Origin: Burkholderia cepacia | GTDB taxonomy: Bacteria > Pseudomonadota > Gammaproteobacteria > Burkholderiales > Burkholderiaceae | Length of the DNA: 64,000 nucleotides | Assembly: GCF_001039005.1 (NCBI RefSeq) | Contig: NZ_LDWR01000018.1 | Span: 62,001 to 126,000, forward strand | Reading direction: 5' to 3' | Part shown: in pieces, positions 50,723-60,867 of the stretch | Numbering within the stretch: position 1 is the first letter of the stretch | How the letters are laid out: the number at the start of each line of letters is the position of its first letter | The notes under the pieces: model-generated | What the model saw: only the letters and a program-made list of their open reading frames with translations | Databases searched by the model: none | What the model was told of the DNA's origin: nothing | Made by a program: the position numbers and the translations under genes

Positions 50723-50829
50723 ATTGCTGAATTATTTCTTCGTAATATGGCTCGATCGTCACGCCGGACGGCGGGCCGCGAGGTTGCGCCATGTGTGACG
50801 GAACAGGTCAACAGGGGCGAACAAATCAA

Positions 50830-52797
50830 ATGTGCGGAATCGACGGCTTCTTGAATAGCGTCGCCTTCGATGAGGAGACAGCGCGCGGCACGCTCGCGCG
50901 CATGACGGCGAGCCTTGCGCATCGCGGGCCGGACGGACAGGGGATCTGGGTCGATCCGGAGGCCGGCATCGCGCTCGGCCACCGGCGGCTTGCGATCGTC
51001 GACCTGTCGGCCCACGGCCGGCAGCCGATGGCGTCCGCGTGCGGTCGTTATGTCATGGTCTTCAATGGCGAAATCTACAACCATCGCGAACTGCGCGCGG
51101 AGCTGGAGCGCGCGGGTCGCGCACCGGCGTGGCGCGGCCACTCCGACAGCGAGGTGCTGATCGCGGCGATCGTCGCGTGGGGCGTCGAGGCGACGCTGCG
51201 GCGCGCGACCGGCATGTTCGCGTTCGCACTGTGGAATCGCGCATCGCGGGTGCTGACGCTCGCGCGCGACCGGATCGGCGAGAAGCCGCTCTATTACGGC
51301 CGGATCGGCGACGCGCTCGTGTTCGCGTCCGAGCTGAAGGCGCTGCGCGGTTATCCGGGCTTCGACGGCACGGTCGATCGCGACGCGCTGTGTCTGTACC
51401 TGCGCCAGTCGAGCGTGCCGGCGCCGTACACGATCTATCGCGGCATTCGCAAGCTGCCGCCCGGCACGTTCATCCAGTTCGAGCATGCGCGCGACACGCC
51501 GCGCCTGCGCGCGTACTGGACGCTCGAACAGGCGATCGAGAGCGGCCGCGCGCAGCCGTTCGAGGGCAACGCCGAGGACGCCGTCGGCCAGCTCGACACG
51601 GTCCTGCGCCAGGCTGTCGCGCGGCAGATGGAGGCCGACGTGCCGCTCGGCGCGTTCCTGTCGGGCGGCGTCGATTCGTCCGCGATCGTCGCGCTGATGC
51701 AGGCGCAATCGGCGACGCCGGTCGACACGTTCACGATCGGCTTTCACGAAGCCGGTTACGACGAGGCCGGTTATGCGAAGGCCGTCGCGCGCCATCTCGG
51801 CACGCGGCACACGGAGCTTTACGTAACCGCCGACCATGCGCTCGATGTCGTGCCGAAGCTGCCGTCGATATACGACGAGCCGTTCTCCGATGCGTCGCAG
51901 ATTCCGACCTTCCTCGTGTCGGAGATGACGCGCCGGCACGTGAAGGTGAGCCTGTCCGGCGATGGCGGCGACGAGCTGTTCGGCGGTTATACGCGCTACT
52001 TCCTGACGCCGCGTCTGTGGCGCAAGCTGCATCGCGTGCCGGCCGCCGTGCGCGCGCGGATCGCCGCCGCGCTGCATGCGCTGCGGCCCGATCACGCGGA
52101 CCAGCTCGCGGCCGTCGCGCAGGGTGCGTGGGGCGGCGTGGAGGCGCGCGAATCGGCGGCCCGCATAGGCGATCGCCTGCACAAGCTCGGTCACGTGATG
52201 ACGGCCGAGAGCCGGATCGGCCTGTACCGGCTGCTGATGTCGTCGGTGCATCATCCCGAGCGTCTTGCGCTGTCGGGGCAGGAGCCGCCGACGCCGCTCG
52301 ACACGGTAGCCGCGTGGCCCGCGCACCTGAGCTTCGCCGAGCAGGCGATGGCGATCGACACGCTCACGTACTTGCCGACCGACATTCTCGCGAAGGTCGA
52401 TCGCGCGGCGATGGCCGTGAGCCTCGAGACGCGCATGCCGTTCCTCGACCATCACGTCGTCGAATTCGCGTGGCGCGTGCCGGCGTCGGTGCGCTTGCCG
52501 GAAGGGCAGTCGAAGGCGCTGCTGCGCCGGCTGCTCGACCGCTACGTGCCGTCCGCGCTGATCGACCGGCCGAAGCAGGGCTTCTGCGCGCCGGTCGACC
52601 ACTGGCTGCGCGGCGCGCTGCGCGACTGGGCCGAGGCGCTGCTGCGGCCGTCGCGGTTGCGCGAGGAGGGCTTCTTCGACGCGGCCGCGGTCGAGCGCCT
52701 GTGGCGGCAGCACCAGACCGGCCGGATGAACTGGCAGCACCAGTTGTGGACGGTGCTGATGTTCCAGTCGTGGCTGGAGGCGCAGCGCGCGGGGTGA
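50830..52797 (+). CDS. asnB: Asparagine synthetase B-type amidotransferase
   Basis: From ATG 50830 the protein has 655 residues and starts MCGIDGF, so Cys2 is placed as the class II glutaminase nucleophile after Met removal. RHRGPDG-like residues (LAHRGPDGQG) and FNGEIYNH follow, then the synthetase domain with the ATP loop SGGVDSSAIV and SGDGGDELFGGY. It makes asparagine (or a related amide on a peptide or sugar) from glutamine and ATP. Its place inside a secretion locus is odd; two palindromes upstream suggest separate regulation. The substrate is not known. Confidence 0.92.
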   Translation: MCGIDGFLNSVAFDEETARGTLARMTASLAHRGPDGQGIWVDPEAGIALGHRRLAIVDLSAHGRQPMASACGRYVMVFNGEIYNHRELRAELERAGRAPAWRGHSDSEVLIAAIVAWGVEATLRRATGMFAFALWNRASRVLTLARDRIGEKPLYYGRIGDALVFASELKALRGYPGFDGTVDRDALCLYLRQSSVPAPYTIYRGIRKLPPGTFIQFEHARDTPRLRAYWTLEQAIESGRAQPFEGNAEDAVGQLDTVLRQAVARQMEADVPLGAFLSGGVDSSAIVALMQAQSATPVDTFTIGFHEAGYDEAGYAKAVARHLGTRHTELYVTADHALDVVPKLPSIYDEPFSDASQIPTFLVSEMTRRHVKVSLSGDGGDELFGGYTRYFLTPRLWRKLHRVPAAVRARIAAALHALRPDHADQLAAVAQGAWGGVEARESAARIGDRLHKLGHVMTAESRIGLYRLLMSSVHHPERLALSGQEPPTPLDTVAAWPAHLSFAEQAMAIDTLTYLPTDILAKVDRAAMAVSLETRMPFLDHHVVEFAWRVPASVRLPEGQSKALLRRLLDRYVPSALIDRPKQGFCAPVDHWLRGALRDWAEALLRPSRLREEGFFDAAAVERLWRQHQTGRMNWQHQLWTVLMFQSWLEAQRAG

Positions 52798-53098
52798 CGC
52801 GGCGCGCCGCGGGTGGTCGGGGTTTCCGGCCTTCCGGTTGAAATTCCGCCGGCATTCAACCGACGTTGGGCGGCGTGCCGATCGTCAAATCGCCGGGATC
52901 GCCGCCGGCCGGCGGATCGCGCTGCAGGATCCCGCTCGATGCACGCGTATCCTGCCCGCCGTGCGACATCGCGCGAGGGGTGGCGTGCGACATTCGGGTG
53001 GCCCCGCTACGAGACGTGCGGCGCGATCGGGATCGAAACTTCGACCTGCTGCTGATGACGATGACGACGGCGCGCGCGCTCGCCCGCGCTGTACCCGT
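52798..53098. other. Intergenic region between asnB and the transglycosylase
   Basis: This 301-bp stretch lies between convergent stops. It holds a 14-bp palindrome CCGCCGGCCGGCGG and neighbouring partial repeats near 52900-52925 that may end transcription. I see no gene. Confidence 0.45.
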
Positions 53099-53890
53099 TC
53101 ACTGATCGAGACACCGCACGCACAGCCGCTTCGCCTGGTTTGCCGGCAATCCGTGGCACATCATCATCACCGGGCGCGCATGGCACGACGGCGCATCGGC
53201 GGATGCGGCGGGCGATGCCAGCCGGCGCGCGCGTTCGGGCGGCGTGGTGGCGGCGGCTTCCATTCGCCGCCGGCGCTCGGGCGGCGGCGTGTCGCTCACG
53301 ACGGGAATCGGTTCGATGCCGCCTTCGCGCGCGTTGCGCTGCGCGCTTGCGACGACGCGGCTCACGTAGCCGCTCGAGAAGCCCGTCGTGAAGTTGCCGC
53401 TGTAGTAGCACGACAGCGCCGCGCGCAACGCGGCCTGCGTCGCGCGGCCGGTGCCCGACGAGCGCGCGAAGCATTCGGTCAGGATCGCGCCGCCGGCCTG
53501 CAGGTTGCGGCACGGCTCGAACATCGTCGCTTCGTCGAGCCCGTATTTCGAGAAATTGCGTTCGTTCACCTGCGCAAGGCCGACGCTGTAGCTGAAGCCG
53601 CGCGACGTGAGTTCGCGCGCGGTCGCGCGGGCCTCGTCGAGCGATGTGGGCTGGCGCGTCAGGTGCCCGCCGACCACGCCGATCGCATAGGGATTGAAAC
53701 CCGACTCGGTGCGCACGAGCGCGGCGAGCGTGTCGGGATCGACGTTCGGCGCGCAGGCGCGTGCGAGTTGCGCGAAGCCCGCGCCGCTGGCCGCCTGCGC
53801 GATGCGCGGCTGCATGCCGGCGAATGCGAGCGCGAGCCCGGCCAGCGCGCACAGGCACGCGGCGGCGGTGCGCAGGCCGCGCGCGTTCAT
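53099..53890 (-). CDS. Secretion-associated lytic transglycosylase
   Basis: A 263-residue protein with a signal peptide (cleaved near AQAASG) and a goose-type/SLT lysozyme domain. The catalytic Glu is E62 in RTESGFNPYAIG, and SVGLAQVNERNFSKYG is the second motif. The C-terminal tail has several cysteines and an RRRR patch. It opens gaps in peptidoglycan so the needle complex can assemble. It overlaps sctR by ATGA, so it is co-translated with it. Confidence 0.9.
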   Translation of the reverse strand: MNARGLRTAAACLCALAGLALAFAGMQPRIAQAASGAGFAQLARACAPNVDPDTLAALVRTESGFNPYAIGVVGGHLTRQPTSLDEARATARELTSRGFSYSVGLAQVNERNFSKYGLDEATMFEPCRNLQAGGAILTECFARSSGTGRATQAALRAALSCYYSGNFTTGFSSGYVSRVVASAQRNAREGGIEPIPVVSDTPPPERRRRMEAAATTPPERARRLASPAASADAPSCHARPVMMMCHGLPANQAKRLCVRCLDQ

Positions 53891-54561
53891 CCCGGGCCCG
53901 CCACGCGGTAGGACATCACGAGCCCGTGCACGAGCAGCGACCAGCCGTCGAGCGCGACGAACAGCAGCAGCTTGAACGGCACCGAGATCGTCGTCGGCGA
54001 GATCATCTGCATCCCGAGCGCGAGCAGGATGTTCGCGACCAGCAGGTCGACGACGATGAACACGATATAGATCACGAAGCCGATCTGGAACGCCTTCGTC
54101 AGCTCGGCGAGCGTGAAGCTCGGCACCAGCACGAGCAGGTCGTCGTCCTTGATGCCGTCCGCGCGATTTTTCGGCCAGACCGACGTCGCAGTGCGCACGA
54201 AGAATTCGCGGTCGCGCTGCCGCGTGTGCGACACGAGGAAATCCTTGATCGGCGGCAGCGCGGCATCGGCGAGCGCGCCGATGTCGGCGGTCGACAGTTG
54301 CCCCGATGCGTCGAAATGGCGGGCCTGCAGCGCATCGCGAATCGACATCCCGACTGGCGCCATGATGAACAGCGACAGGATCAGCGCGATGCCGTTCAGC
54401 ACGAGGTTCGGCGGCACCTGCTGGATCCCGAGCGCGGAGCGCAGGAGGCCGAGCACGACCACGAGCTTCGTGTAGCTCGTCACCATCAGCGCCGCGAACG
54501 GCGCGACGCCGAGCGCGGCGATCACCGCGATCAGCGCGACCGGATTCGGCAGGTTGCCCAT
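53887..54561 (-). CDS. sctR: Type III secretion export gate protein SctR
   Basis: A 224-residue protein with about four hydrophobic segments and the family regions SYTKLVVVLGLLRSALGIQQ-VPPN and PAFTLAEL-like residues (LVPSFTLAELTKAFQIG). It forms the pentameric part of the export gate with SctS and SctT. It lies in a reverse group after sctQ (3-bp gap), separated from the rest of the gate genes by asnB. Confidence 0.95.
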   Translation of the reverse strand: MGNLPNPVALIAVIAALGVAPFAALMVTSYTKLVVVLGLLRSALGIQQVPPNLVLNGIALILSLFIMAPVGMSIRDALQARHFDASGQLSTADIGALADAALPPIKDFLVSHTRQRDREFFVRTATSVWPKNRADGIKDDDLLVLVPSFTLAELTKAFQIGFVIYIVFIVVDLLVANILLALGMQMISPTTISVPFKLLLFVALDGWSLLVHGLVMSYRVAGPG

Positions 54562-54564
54562 CGC

Positions 54565-55665
54565 TCAGCGCTCGCGCGGCGCGGGTTGCGTCAGCGTGAC
54601 GACACGCACGCCGAGCTTCTGGCCGACCGCGATCAGGTGGCCGGTGCCGATCAGCATCCCGTTCGCGACGAGATGGATCACGCTCTGGTTGATCCCTTGC
54701 TGCAGCTCGATCACGGCGCCCGGCTGCAGCGCGCTCAGCTCGCCGAGCGGCATCGACGTGGGCGGCAGCTCGAAGCGCAGGTCGACCGCGAGGCCGTCGA
54801 GCGTGCGTGGCGCATCGGCGGGCGGCGCGTCGTGCGTCGTCGCGGGCGTGGTGTCGGTGCGGGTCGGTTCCAAAGGCATCTCCCTGATTCGTTCGACGGT
54901 CAGCCGGTTACCCGACGGCCGCCCGGTGATCTCCCATGCCGGCGCGGCTGGCAGCCGCGCGACGCACAGCAGGTTCTGCTCGTGCGCCTGCCAGCGTTCG
55001 ATCGCGATGATGTCGCCGCCGACGACGTCGGCCAGCTCGGCCGTCGTCAGCTCGGTGCGGCCGATCTCGAACACGAGCGGCACGGGCAGGTTCGCGTAGA
55101 CCGCGCGCGCGTCGGCAAGCGCGGCCGGCGCCGCCGAGAAGAACACGGCCAGCGCATCCGGCGCGTCGAACAGCAGCGCGCCGTGGCAGCGCCATGCGCC
55201 GTCCGTGCGCCGCAATTCGAAACGCAGCGCGGCCGGCAAAACGCGCCATGCGGGCGCGTGCTCGGGCGGTGGCAGCAATTCCACGCGCTGCCGCGTCGCG
55301 GCCTGCAGCACGCCCGCGAGCGGTGCGCACAGGTCGGCGAGCAGCGCCGCGCGGATCACCGCGGGCACGGCCGGATCGGCCGCGTCGCCCAGCCATTCGA
55401 TTTCCGCGACCGGATCGATCCACAGCGTGCCGGCGGCCGGGCCGACGACGAAGCGGTACGCATGCGCATCGGCGGCCGGCTCGGCGTCGACGCGCCAGCG
55501 CACTTCATACGCGTGCTCGCCGAGCGTGACCGGAACGGCGTCGGTCGCGCCGTACGCGTGCGACAGCCCGCGCGCGGCGGCGGCGGACAGGCGCGGCAGG
55601 TAGGGCGACGCGTCGAGCGCGACCGCGGCCGGCGCAGCGGCGGGCGGCGCGGAAGCAGCGGGCAT
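54565..55665 (-). CDS. sctQ: Type III secretion sorting-platform protein SctQ
   Basis: From ATG 55665 (MPAASAPPAA) the protein has 366 residues. The C-terminal SPOA domain (about residues 295-360) reads LDGLAVDLRFELPPTSMPLG, then LIGTGHLIAVGQKLGVRV. The N-terminal part is the usual divergent half. SctQ forms the cytosolic sorting platform pods with SctK, SctL and SctN. The open frame reaches to 55998, but the added part looks non-coding; a GTG at 55719 is another possible start. It lies upstream of sctR on the minus strand. Confidence 0.87.
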   Translation of the reverse strand: MPAASAPPAAAPAAVALDASPYLPRLSAAAARGLSHAYGATDAVPVTLGEHAYEVRWRVDAEPAADAHAYRFVVGPAAGTLWIDPVAEIEWLGDAADPAVPAVIRAALLADLCAPLAGVLQAATRQRVELLPPPEHAPAWRVLPAALRFELRRTDGAWRCHGALLFDAPDALAVFFSAAPAALADARAVYANLPVPLVFEIGRTELTTAELADVVGGDIIAIERWQAHEQNLLCVARLPAAPAWEITGRPSGNRLTVERIREMPLEPTRTDTTPATTHDAPPADAPRTLDGLAVDLRFELPPTSMPLGELSALQPGAVIELQQGINQSVIHLVANGMLIGTGHLIAVGQKLGVRVVTLTQPAPRER

Positions 55666-55935
55666 GGCCCGGTTCGCGGCATCGCCGGCGTCGGCATTCG
55701 TCAGGAACAGCGCAGGCACGGCGGGATCGGGGCGAATTCGGCGTTGGTTCGACGGGTTGTTCTGGGGCCGGTGGCGTGGAGGGGCACGCGGCTGCTGCGT
55801 CGATTGTAGGGACGGCAATGGCCGCGTGCCGCGCCTGAATCCGTAGTCGTGCGCATCGCGCGGCGGCACGGGGAGCGGGGCGCTACGAAGCGCGATGCAG
55901 CGGGATGTGTGGCCGCCTGTGCGGCAGCGAGCGAC

Positions 55936-55967
55936 CAAAAGCGACCGCCGCCCGGAGGCGGCGGTCG
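55936..55967 (-). terminator. Intrinsic terminator on the minus strand
   Basis: CGACCGCCGCC (55942-55952) and GGCGGCGGTCG (55957-55967) form an 11-bp stem; on the minus strand it is followed by CTTTTGG. It lies about 140 bp after the stop of the wHTH regulator gene, before sctQ. Confidence 0.65.
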
Positions 55968-56104
55968 GGTCGCGACTGGCTGGCGGGCCGGGCGGCATGC
56001 AGGCCGCACCCGGCTGGCGGGCCGCGAGGCGCTGCGCAACGGCGCAGCGCGGTGGGGGGAGCGTTGCAGGCGCGCCGCGGGCAGGCGTCGCGCGGGGTAA
56101 AGCG

Positions 56105-56503
56105 TCAGGCGTAGTCGGCGGCCATCACGGCTTGCGGCGCCGCACGCAGGATCGGCGCCGCGTCGTGGCGCTCGACGTGCGTCATCGCCGCACCGAACAG
56201 CACGAGGCGATAGCCGACCGCGTAGATCGGGATGATCCGCAGGTTCTTGTCGTGATCGAGTTGCAGCTTCGAACGGATACGCGAGATATGGGTGTCGAGC
56301 GTGCGCGACGATACGCCCAGCTCGCGGCCCCACACGGCTTCCTGGATTGCCTGCCGCGGCACGATCTTGTTCATGTTGTCGAGCAGGAATTCGACGACGT
56401 CGAATTCGCGCGGCGTGACGTCAATGATTGTGTTGTCGATTTCGATCGTGCGGCGCACGAAGTTGATTTTTATGTTGTCGATGTACAGATATTTGCAATC
56501 CAT
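56105..56503 (-). CDS. OmpR-type winged-helix DNA-binding protein without receiver
   Basis: A 132-residue protein beginning MDCKYLYIDNIKINFVRRTI and containing only a Trans_reg_C domain (VTPREFDVVEFLLDN, SSRTLDTHISRIRSKL, IYAVGYRLV). There is no response-regulator receiver. Its 5' half uses AT-rich codons unlike its neighbours. It lies at the edge of the secretion region, upstream of sctQ on the same strand, and is a likely regulator of it. Whether it works alone or with a partner is unknown. Confidence 0.88.
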   Translation of the reverse strand: MDCKYLYIDNIKINFVRRTIEIDNTIIDVTPREFDVVEFLLDNMNKIVPRQAIQEAVWGRELGVSSRTLDTHISRIRSKLQLDHDKNLRIIPIYAVGYRLVLFGAAMTHVERHDAAPILRAAPQAVMAADYA

Positions 56504-56816
56504 GGTGGCCCTCGCATGTCCATAAAGGAGTGTTTGCCAGCCATGTGCAGCAACTTTCGGGCCAGGAGGAGGATTGTCACGAATCGACAGCGGATGGCGC
56601 TGCGGCAGGCGGCGCGGCGGCCTTGAATTTAAAAGAATTTTTAACGAGCGGCGTGGCGCGAGTGCGGAAAGGGTCGGAGCAATATTGAAGGATTGTTACG
56701 TAGCATCGGCGGGCGACGTTACGGGCGTTACGTCTGGCGTAACGTGCGGGGGGCGGTGGGATTCGGGGGCCGGCCGCGAGACGTCTCCATCCCGCGGCCG
56801 GCGCATCACCCAGCCG
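56504..56816. other. Intergenic region with GC hairpin
   Basis: These 313 bases lie between two minus-strand genes. The part near 56620-56660 is AT-rich and may hold the promoter of the wHTH gene. GCCGGCCGCG (56769-56778) pairs with CGCGGCCGGC (56793-56802), and may terminate the dehydrogenase transcript although it lacks a T-run. No ORF is supported. Confidence 0.5.
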
Positions 56817-59027
56817 TCAAGCCTTCGCGCTATCCGCCGAATCGAACGGCAGCACGTAATGCCGCTTGCCGGTCGCCGCGAAGATCGCGTTCGCGACCGC
56901 CGGCCCGACCGGCGCGACGCCGGGCTCGCCGACCCCGGTGGGTGCCTCGGCCGACGGCACGATATGGACCTCGACCTTCGGCATCTCCGCCATGCGCAGC
57001 ACGTGGTAGCCGTCGAAGTTGCGCTGCTCGACGTGACCGTCCTTCAGCGTGATCGCGCTGTGCATCACCGCGCCGAGCCCGAAGCCGATGCCGCCCTCCA
57101 TCTGCGCGGCGACGATGTCGGGATTGATCGCGATCCCGCAGTCGACCGCGCACACCACGCGCTCGACCTTCACCTTGCCGTCCGCGTCGACCGACACCTC
57201 GGCCACCTGCGCGACGTAGCTCTTGAACGCCTCGGCCACCGCGATCCCGCGCCCGCGGCCCTTCGGCAGCGGCTTGGCCGGATCCCAGCCGGCCTTCTGC
57301 GCGGCCAGGTCCAGCACCGCGCGCATGCGCGGCTCCTTCGCGAGCAGGTCGCGGCGGAACGCGTACGGGTCCTTGCCGGCGGAGTGCGCGGCTTCGTCGA
57401 TGAACGCCTCGACCGCATAGGCCGTGTGCGAGCTGCCGACCACGCGCCACCACAGCACGGGCACGCCCGTCTTCACGGTGGCGAGTTCGACCGACACGTT
57501 CGGCACCGCGTACGGCAGGTTCGCCGCGCCCTCGACCGACGTCGCGTCGACGCCGTTCTTGACCATGAACGCTTCGAACGGCGTGCCGGCGAGGATCGAC
57601 TGGCCGACGATCCGGTGACGCCAGCCGACCAGCCGGCCGTCCGCGGTCAGTCCCGCGTCGAGCTTGTGGAAGTACATCGGCCGGTAGAAGCCGCCCTGGA
57701 TGTCGTCCTCGCGCGTCCACTGCAGCTTGACGGGCTTGCCGTCCGCGCCGAGCGCCTTCGCGATCGACACGGCCTCGACCACGTAGTCCGACCACGCGTT
57801 CGCGCGCCGGCCGAAGCTGCCGCCCGCGTACAGCGTGTGGATCTGCACCTGCTCGGGCTTCAGGCCCGCGACCCGGGCCGCGTTGGCCTGGTCGACCGTC
57901 TGGAACTGGTCGCCGGCCCAGATCTCGCAACTGTCGGCCGTCAGCTTGATGACCGCGTCGAGCGGCTCCATCGGCGCGTGCGCGAGATACGGGAATTCGA
58001 ACGTCGCGCTGAGCTTGCGCGCCGCGCCGGCGATCGCCGCGTCGGCATCGCCGTCCTTGCGCGCCGACGTGCCCGGCTTGTCGGCGAGCTGCCGGTATTC
58101 GCGCATGATCTCGTCCGAGCCGCGTTTTTCGGCGTTTGCCTCGTCCCATTCGACCTTCAGCGCGTCGCGGCCCTGCTTTGCGGCCCAGAAGCCCGTCGCG
58201 ACGACCGCGACGCCGCCCGGCACCTGCACGACCGACACGACGCCCGGCACGGCCTTCGCGGCCGTCGCGTCGAACGACTTCACCGTCGCGCCGAAGCGCG
58301 GCGGGCGCTGCAGCAGCGCGACGCGCATGCCGGGGAAGGTCGTGTCGAGCGTGAAATGCGCGGTGCCGTTCGATTTCGCCGAGGCGTCGACGCGCGGAAT
58401 CCGCTGACCGATCAGCTTGAAATCGGCCGGCTGCTTCAGCGCGACCTTGTCCGGCACGGGAAGCTTCGACGCATCGGCGACGAGCGTGCCGTACGCGGCC
58501 GTCTTGCCGCTCTTCGCGTGCGTGACGACGCCATCCGCCGTCGTCAGCTCGCCGGCCGGCACCTTCCAGCGGGCCGCCGCGGCCGACACGAGCATCGCGC
58601 GGGCCTTGCCGCCCGCTTCGCGCAACTGCTGCCACGAGTTCGCCATGGCCGAGCTGCCGCCCGTGCCCTGCATCGTGCCGAACGCGAGGTTCGCATAGCG
58701 TTTCGCATCGGCCGGCGCGCTTTCGACGCGCACGCTCGACCAGTTGGCGTCGAGCTCCTCGGCGACGATCGTCGCGATGCCCGTATACGCGCCCTGGCCC
58801 AGTTCGACGTGCTTCGCGATGACCGTGACGGCGCCGTCGGGCGTGATGCGCAGGAACGCGTTCGGCGCGAAGTCGGTGGCGGGCGCGGTGGCGGCCAGCG
58901 CGCGGCGGCCGAGGCCGGCCCATTCGAAGCCGATGGTCAGGCTGACGGCGGCCGCGGCGCCCGCGGCCTTCAGGAACGTGCGGCGCGACGGCCGTACCGA
59001 ACCGGTGTTGTCGAGTTCGATCGTCAT
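56817..59027 (-). CDS. Molybdopterin-binding subunit of an isoquinoline 1-oxidoreductase-like enzyme
   Basis: A 736-residue protein of the xanthine-oxidase family. It starts with a twin-arginine signal ([16 protein letters not shown]), so it is exported folded. Motifs include [27 protein letters not shown] and [18 protein letters not shown], the region holding the catalytic Glu (GEPG). With the Fe-S subunit encoded 2 bp upstream it hydroxylates an N-heterocycle or oxidises an aldehyde. No FAD subunit is present, typical of the IorAB type, which passes electrons to a cytochrome. Confidence 0.9.
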   Translation of the reverse strand: MTIELDNTGSVRPSRRTFLKAAGAAAAVSLTIGFEWAGLGRRALAATAPATDFAPNAFLRITPDGAVTVIAKHVELGQGAYTGIATIVAEELDANWSSVRVESAPADAKRYANLAFGTMQGTGGSSAMANSWQQLREAGGKARAMLVSAAAARWKVPAGELTTADGVVTHAKSGKTAAYGTLVADASKLPVPDKVALKQPADFKLIGQRIPRVDASAKSNGTAHFTLDTTFPGMRVALLQRPPRFGATVKSFDATAAKAVPGVVSVVQVPGGVAVVATGFWAAKQGRDALKVEWDEANAEKRGSDEIMREYRQLADKPGTSARKDGDADAAIAGAARKLSATFEFPYLAHAPMEPLDAVIKLTADSCEIWAGDQFQTVDQANAARVAGLKPEQVQIHTLYAGGSFGRRANAWSDYVVEAVSIAKALGADGKPVKLQWTREDDIQGGFYRPMYFHKLDAGLTADGRLVGWRHRIVGQSILAGTPFEAFMVKNGVDATSVEGAANLPYAVPNVSVELATVKTGVPVLWWRVVGSSHTAYAVEAFIDEAAHSAGKDPYAFRRDLLAKEPRMRAVLDLAAQKAGWDPAKPLPKGRGRGIAVAEAFKSYVAQVAEVSVDADGKVKVERVVCAVDCGIAINPDIVAAQMEGGIGFGLGAVMHSAITLKDGHVEQRNFDGYHVLRMAEMPKVEVHIVPSAEAPTGVGEPGVAPVGPAVANAIFAATGKRHYVLPFDSADSAKA

Positions 59028-59029
59028 GG

Positions 59030-59491
59030 TCAGGCTCCCAGCGTCGTGGCCGCGTCGTGGATCGCGGCCCGGATGCGGGCGTAGGTCGCACAGCGGCACA
59101 GGTTGCCGTTCATCGCGGCGTCGATATCCGCGTCGGTCGGCTTCGGGTTCTGTTCGAGCAGCGCGGTGGCCGACATGATCTGGCCGGACTGGCAATAGCC
59201 GCATTGCGGCACCTGCAGCTTGACCCACGCGGCCTGCACGGCCTGCGCGGGTTTGCTCTGCAGGCCTTCGATCGTCGTGATGTGCTTGCCCGCGATGCCG
59301 GCGAGCGGCAGCACGCACGAGCGGACGGCCTGGCCTTCGAGATGCACCGTGCACGCGCCGCACTGCGCCATGCCGCAGCCGAACTTCGTGCCGGTCAGGC
59401 CCGCGTGTTCGCGAATCGCCCAGAGGACGGGCATCGACGGATCGGCGTCGAGCGTGACGTTCTTGCCGTTCAGGACAAAGGAGGTAGGCAT
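59030..59491 (-). CDS. [2Fe-2S] subunit of the molybdenum hydroxylase
   Basis: A 153-residue protein with two [2Fe-2S] sites: CGMAQCGAC...C (N-terminal ferredoxin-like) and CGYCQSGQ...CRC (C-terminal). ATG 59491 is preferred over the ATG five codons upstream because GGAGAC/AGGAGG-like context and family length fit. It carries electrons from the molybdenum subunit. It is transcribed just before that subunit and divergent from an AraC regulator. Confidence 0.93.
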   Translation of the reverse strand: MPTSFVLNGKNVTLDADPSMPVLWAIREHAGLTGTKFGCGMAQCGACTVHLEGQAVRSCVLPLAGIAGKHITTIEGLQSKPAQAVQAAWVKLQVPQCGYCQSGQIMSATALLEQNPKPTDADIDAAMNGNLCRCATYARIRAAIHDAATTLGA

Positions 59492-59672
59492 TGTGTATGT
59501 CTCCATGGGGAAAACCCGGCATGCGCCCGGTTAGCGGGCAGTGTGCGCGAGCAGCCGGTTTTTGCGTCTACCCAATCCTGCAAATTTATTGAACAATCCT
59601 GCAAATCCCGGGCACGCCGCGGGCCGTTTCGCTATGCTCCCGCGACACGGGGAAATCAATCGAGGAAGCGTC

Positions 59673-60596
59673 ATGGACATGACCGATATCGTGGCGTCGC
59701 GCGAATCCGGGCGGCGCGAACTGGCGACGCTGATCGGCCGCTTCGCGCCGGCGGACGGCTCGCATTCGACGGCCGTGCCGGGCCTGATGCTGCATCGGCA
59801 CACGCGTCCGGTCGATCTCGGCTGCGGCGTGTCGCGCGCCGCGCTCGTGATCGCCGCGCAGGGCGCGAAGCGCGTGATCGTGGCCGGCCAGGCCTACGAA
59901 TACGACACGCACAATTGCCTGATTACGTCGATCGACTTGCCGATCCTGTCGCGCGTGACGCGCGCATCGCCGGAAGCCCCCTACCTGTGCCTGTCGCTGA
60001 CGCTCGATCCGCAGCGCATCGTCGAGCTCGCGGCCGAGATGCGGCTGCCCGAACCCGACGCGGGCCCCGAAGGCGAGGGGATCGCGCTCGCCGAGCTGAC
60101 GCCGCCGCTGCTCGATGCCGCGCTGCGGCTGTTGCGGCTGCTCGATACGCCGGCCGACATTCCGGTCGTCGCGCCGCTGATCGAAAAGGAACTGCTGTAC
60201 CGGCTGATGACGAGCGGGCAGGGCACGCGGCTGCGGCACATGGCCATCGCGGGCAGCCAGACGCACCGGATCGCGCGCGCGATCGAATGGATCCGCGATC
60301 ACTTCGCGGAGCCGATGCGCGTCGAGTCGCTCGCGCAGGCGGTCAACATGAGCGTGTCGTCGCTGCACCACCATTTCAAGCACGTGACGACGCTGAGCCC
60401 GCTGCAGTACCAGAAGCAGCTGCGGCTGCACGAGGCGCGGCGGCTGTTGCTGAGGCAGGGCGGCGACGTCGGGTCGGTGGCCGCCGTCGTCGGCTATGAA
60501 AGCGCGTCGCAGTTCAGCCGCGAATACAGCCGGCTGTTCGGCGCGCCGCCGATGCGCGACGTCGTGCATCTGAGGCGGAAGGAGTTGTTGGGATGA
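59673..60596 (+). CDS. AraC-family regulator
   Basis: From ATG 59673 (GAGGAA upstream) the protein has 307 residues: an N-terminal AraC_N cupin-like sensing domain (PGLMLHRHTRPVDLG) and a C-terminal double helix-turn-helix with VESLAQAVNMSVSSLHHHFK and GYESASQFSREYSRLFG. It is divergent from the molybdenum hydroxylase genes, so it probably controls them in response to their substrate. Confidence 0.92.
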   Translation: MDMTDIVASRESGRRELATLIGRFAPADGSHSTAVPGLMLHRHTRPVDLGCGVSRAALVIAAQGAKRVIVAGQAYEYDTHNCLITSIDLPILSRVTRASPEAPYLCLSLTLDPQRIVELAAEMRLPEPDAGPEGEGIALAELTPPLLDAALRLLRLLDTPADIPVVAPLIEKELLYRLMTSGQGTRLRHMAIAGSQTHRIARAIEWIRDHFAEPMRVESLAQAVNMSVSSLHHHFKHVTTLSPLQYQKQLRLHEARRLLLRQGGDVGSVAAVVGYESASQFSREYSRLFGAPPMRDVVHLRRKELLG

Positions 60597-60867
60597 CGAG
60601 CGGTCCGTCAGGTTCGGGCATCGTCCACGTCAGAAATAAAAATAGAGCGAGCGCCCAAAAAATCAGCTGAATATAGTACTTGTACTATTAATTTTGGAAA
60701 TCGATTAAACATTGTCTTATGTCATGTGGGCGTGACAAATTTTAGAATTCCCTCTTTTGAGATAAAAGTCACTGTGCGTTGTTTGTCAAATTCGGGAGGC
60801 CGACGGCACCCCGATGGACAGGCACTCGACGTGCCGATGGCGTTCAACGGGACGGAGGGAATTTTTT
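60597..60867. promoter_or_regulatory. AT-rich upstream region of the fimbrial gene
   Basis: This 271-bp stretch is much AT-richer than its surroundings. It holds a 16-bp dyad ATAGTAC-TT-GTACTAT (60673-60688), a candidate operator, and no supported ORF. Such AT-rich regions before fimbrial genes are often silenced by H-NS-like proteins; that is inference. Confidence 0.5.
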
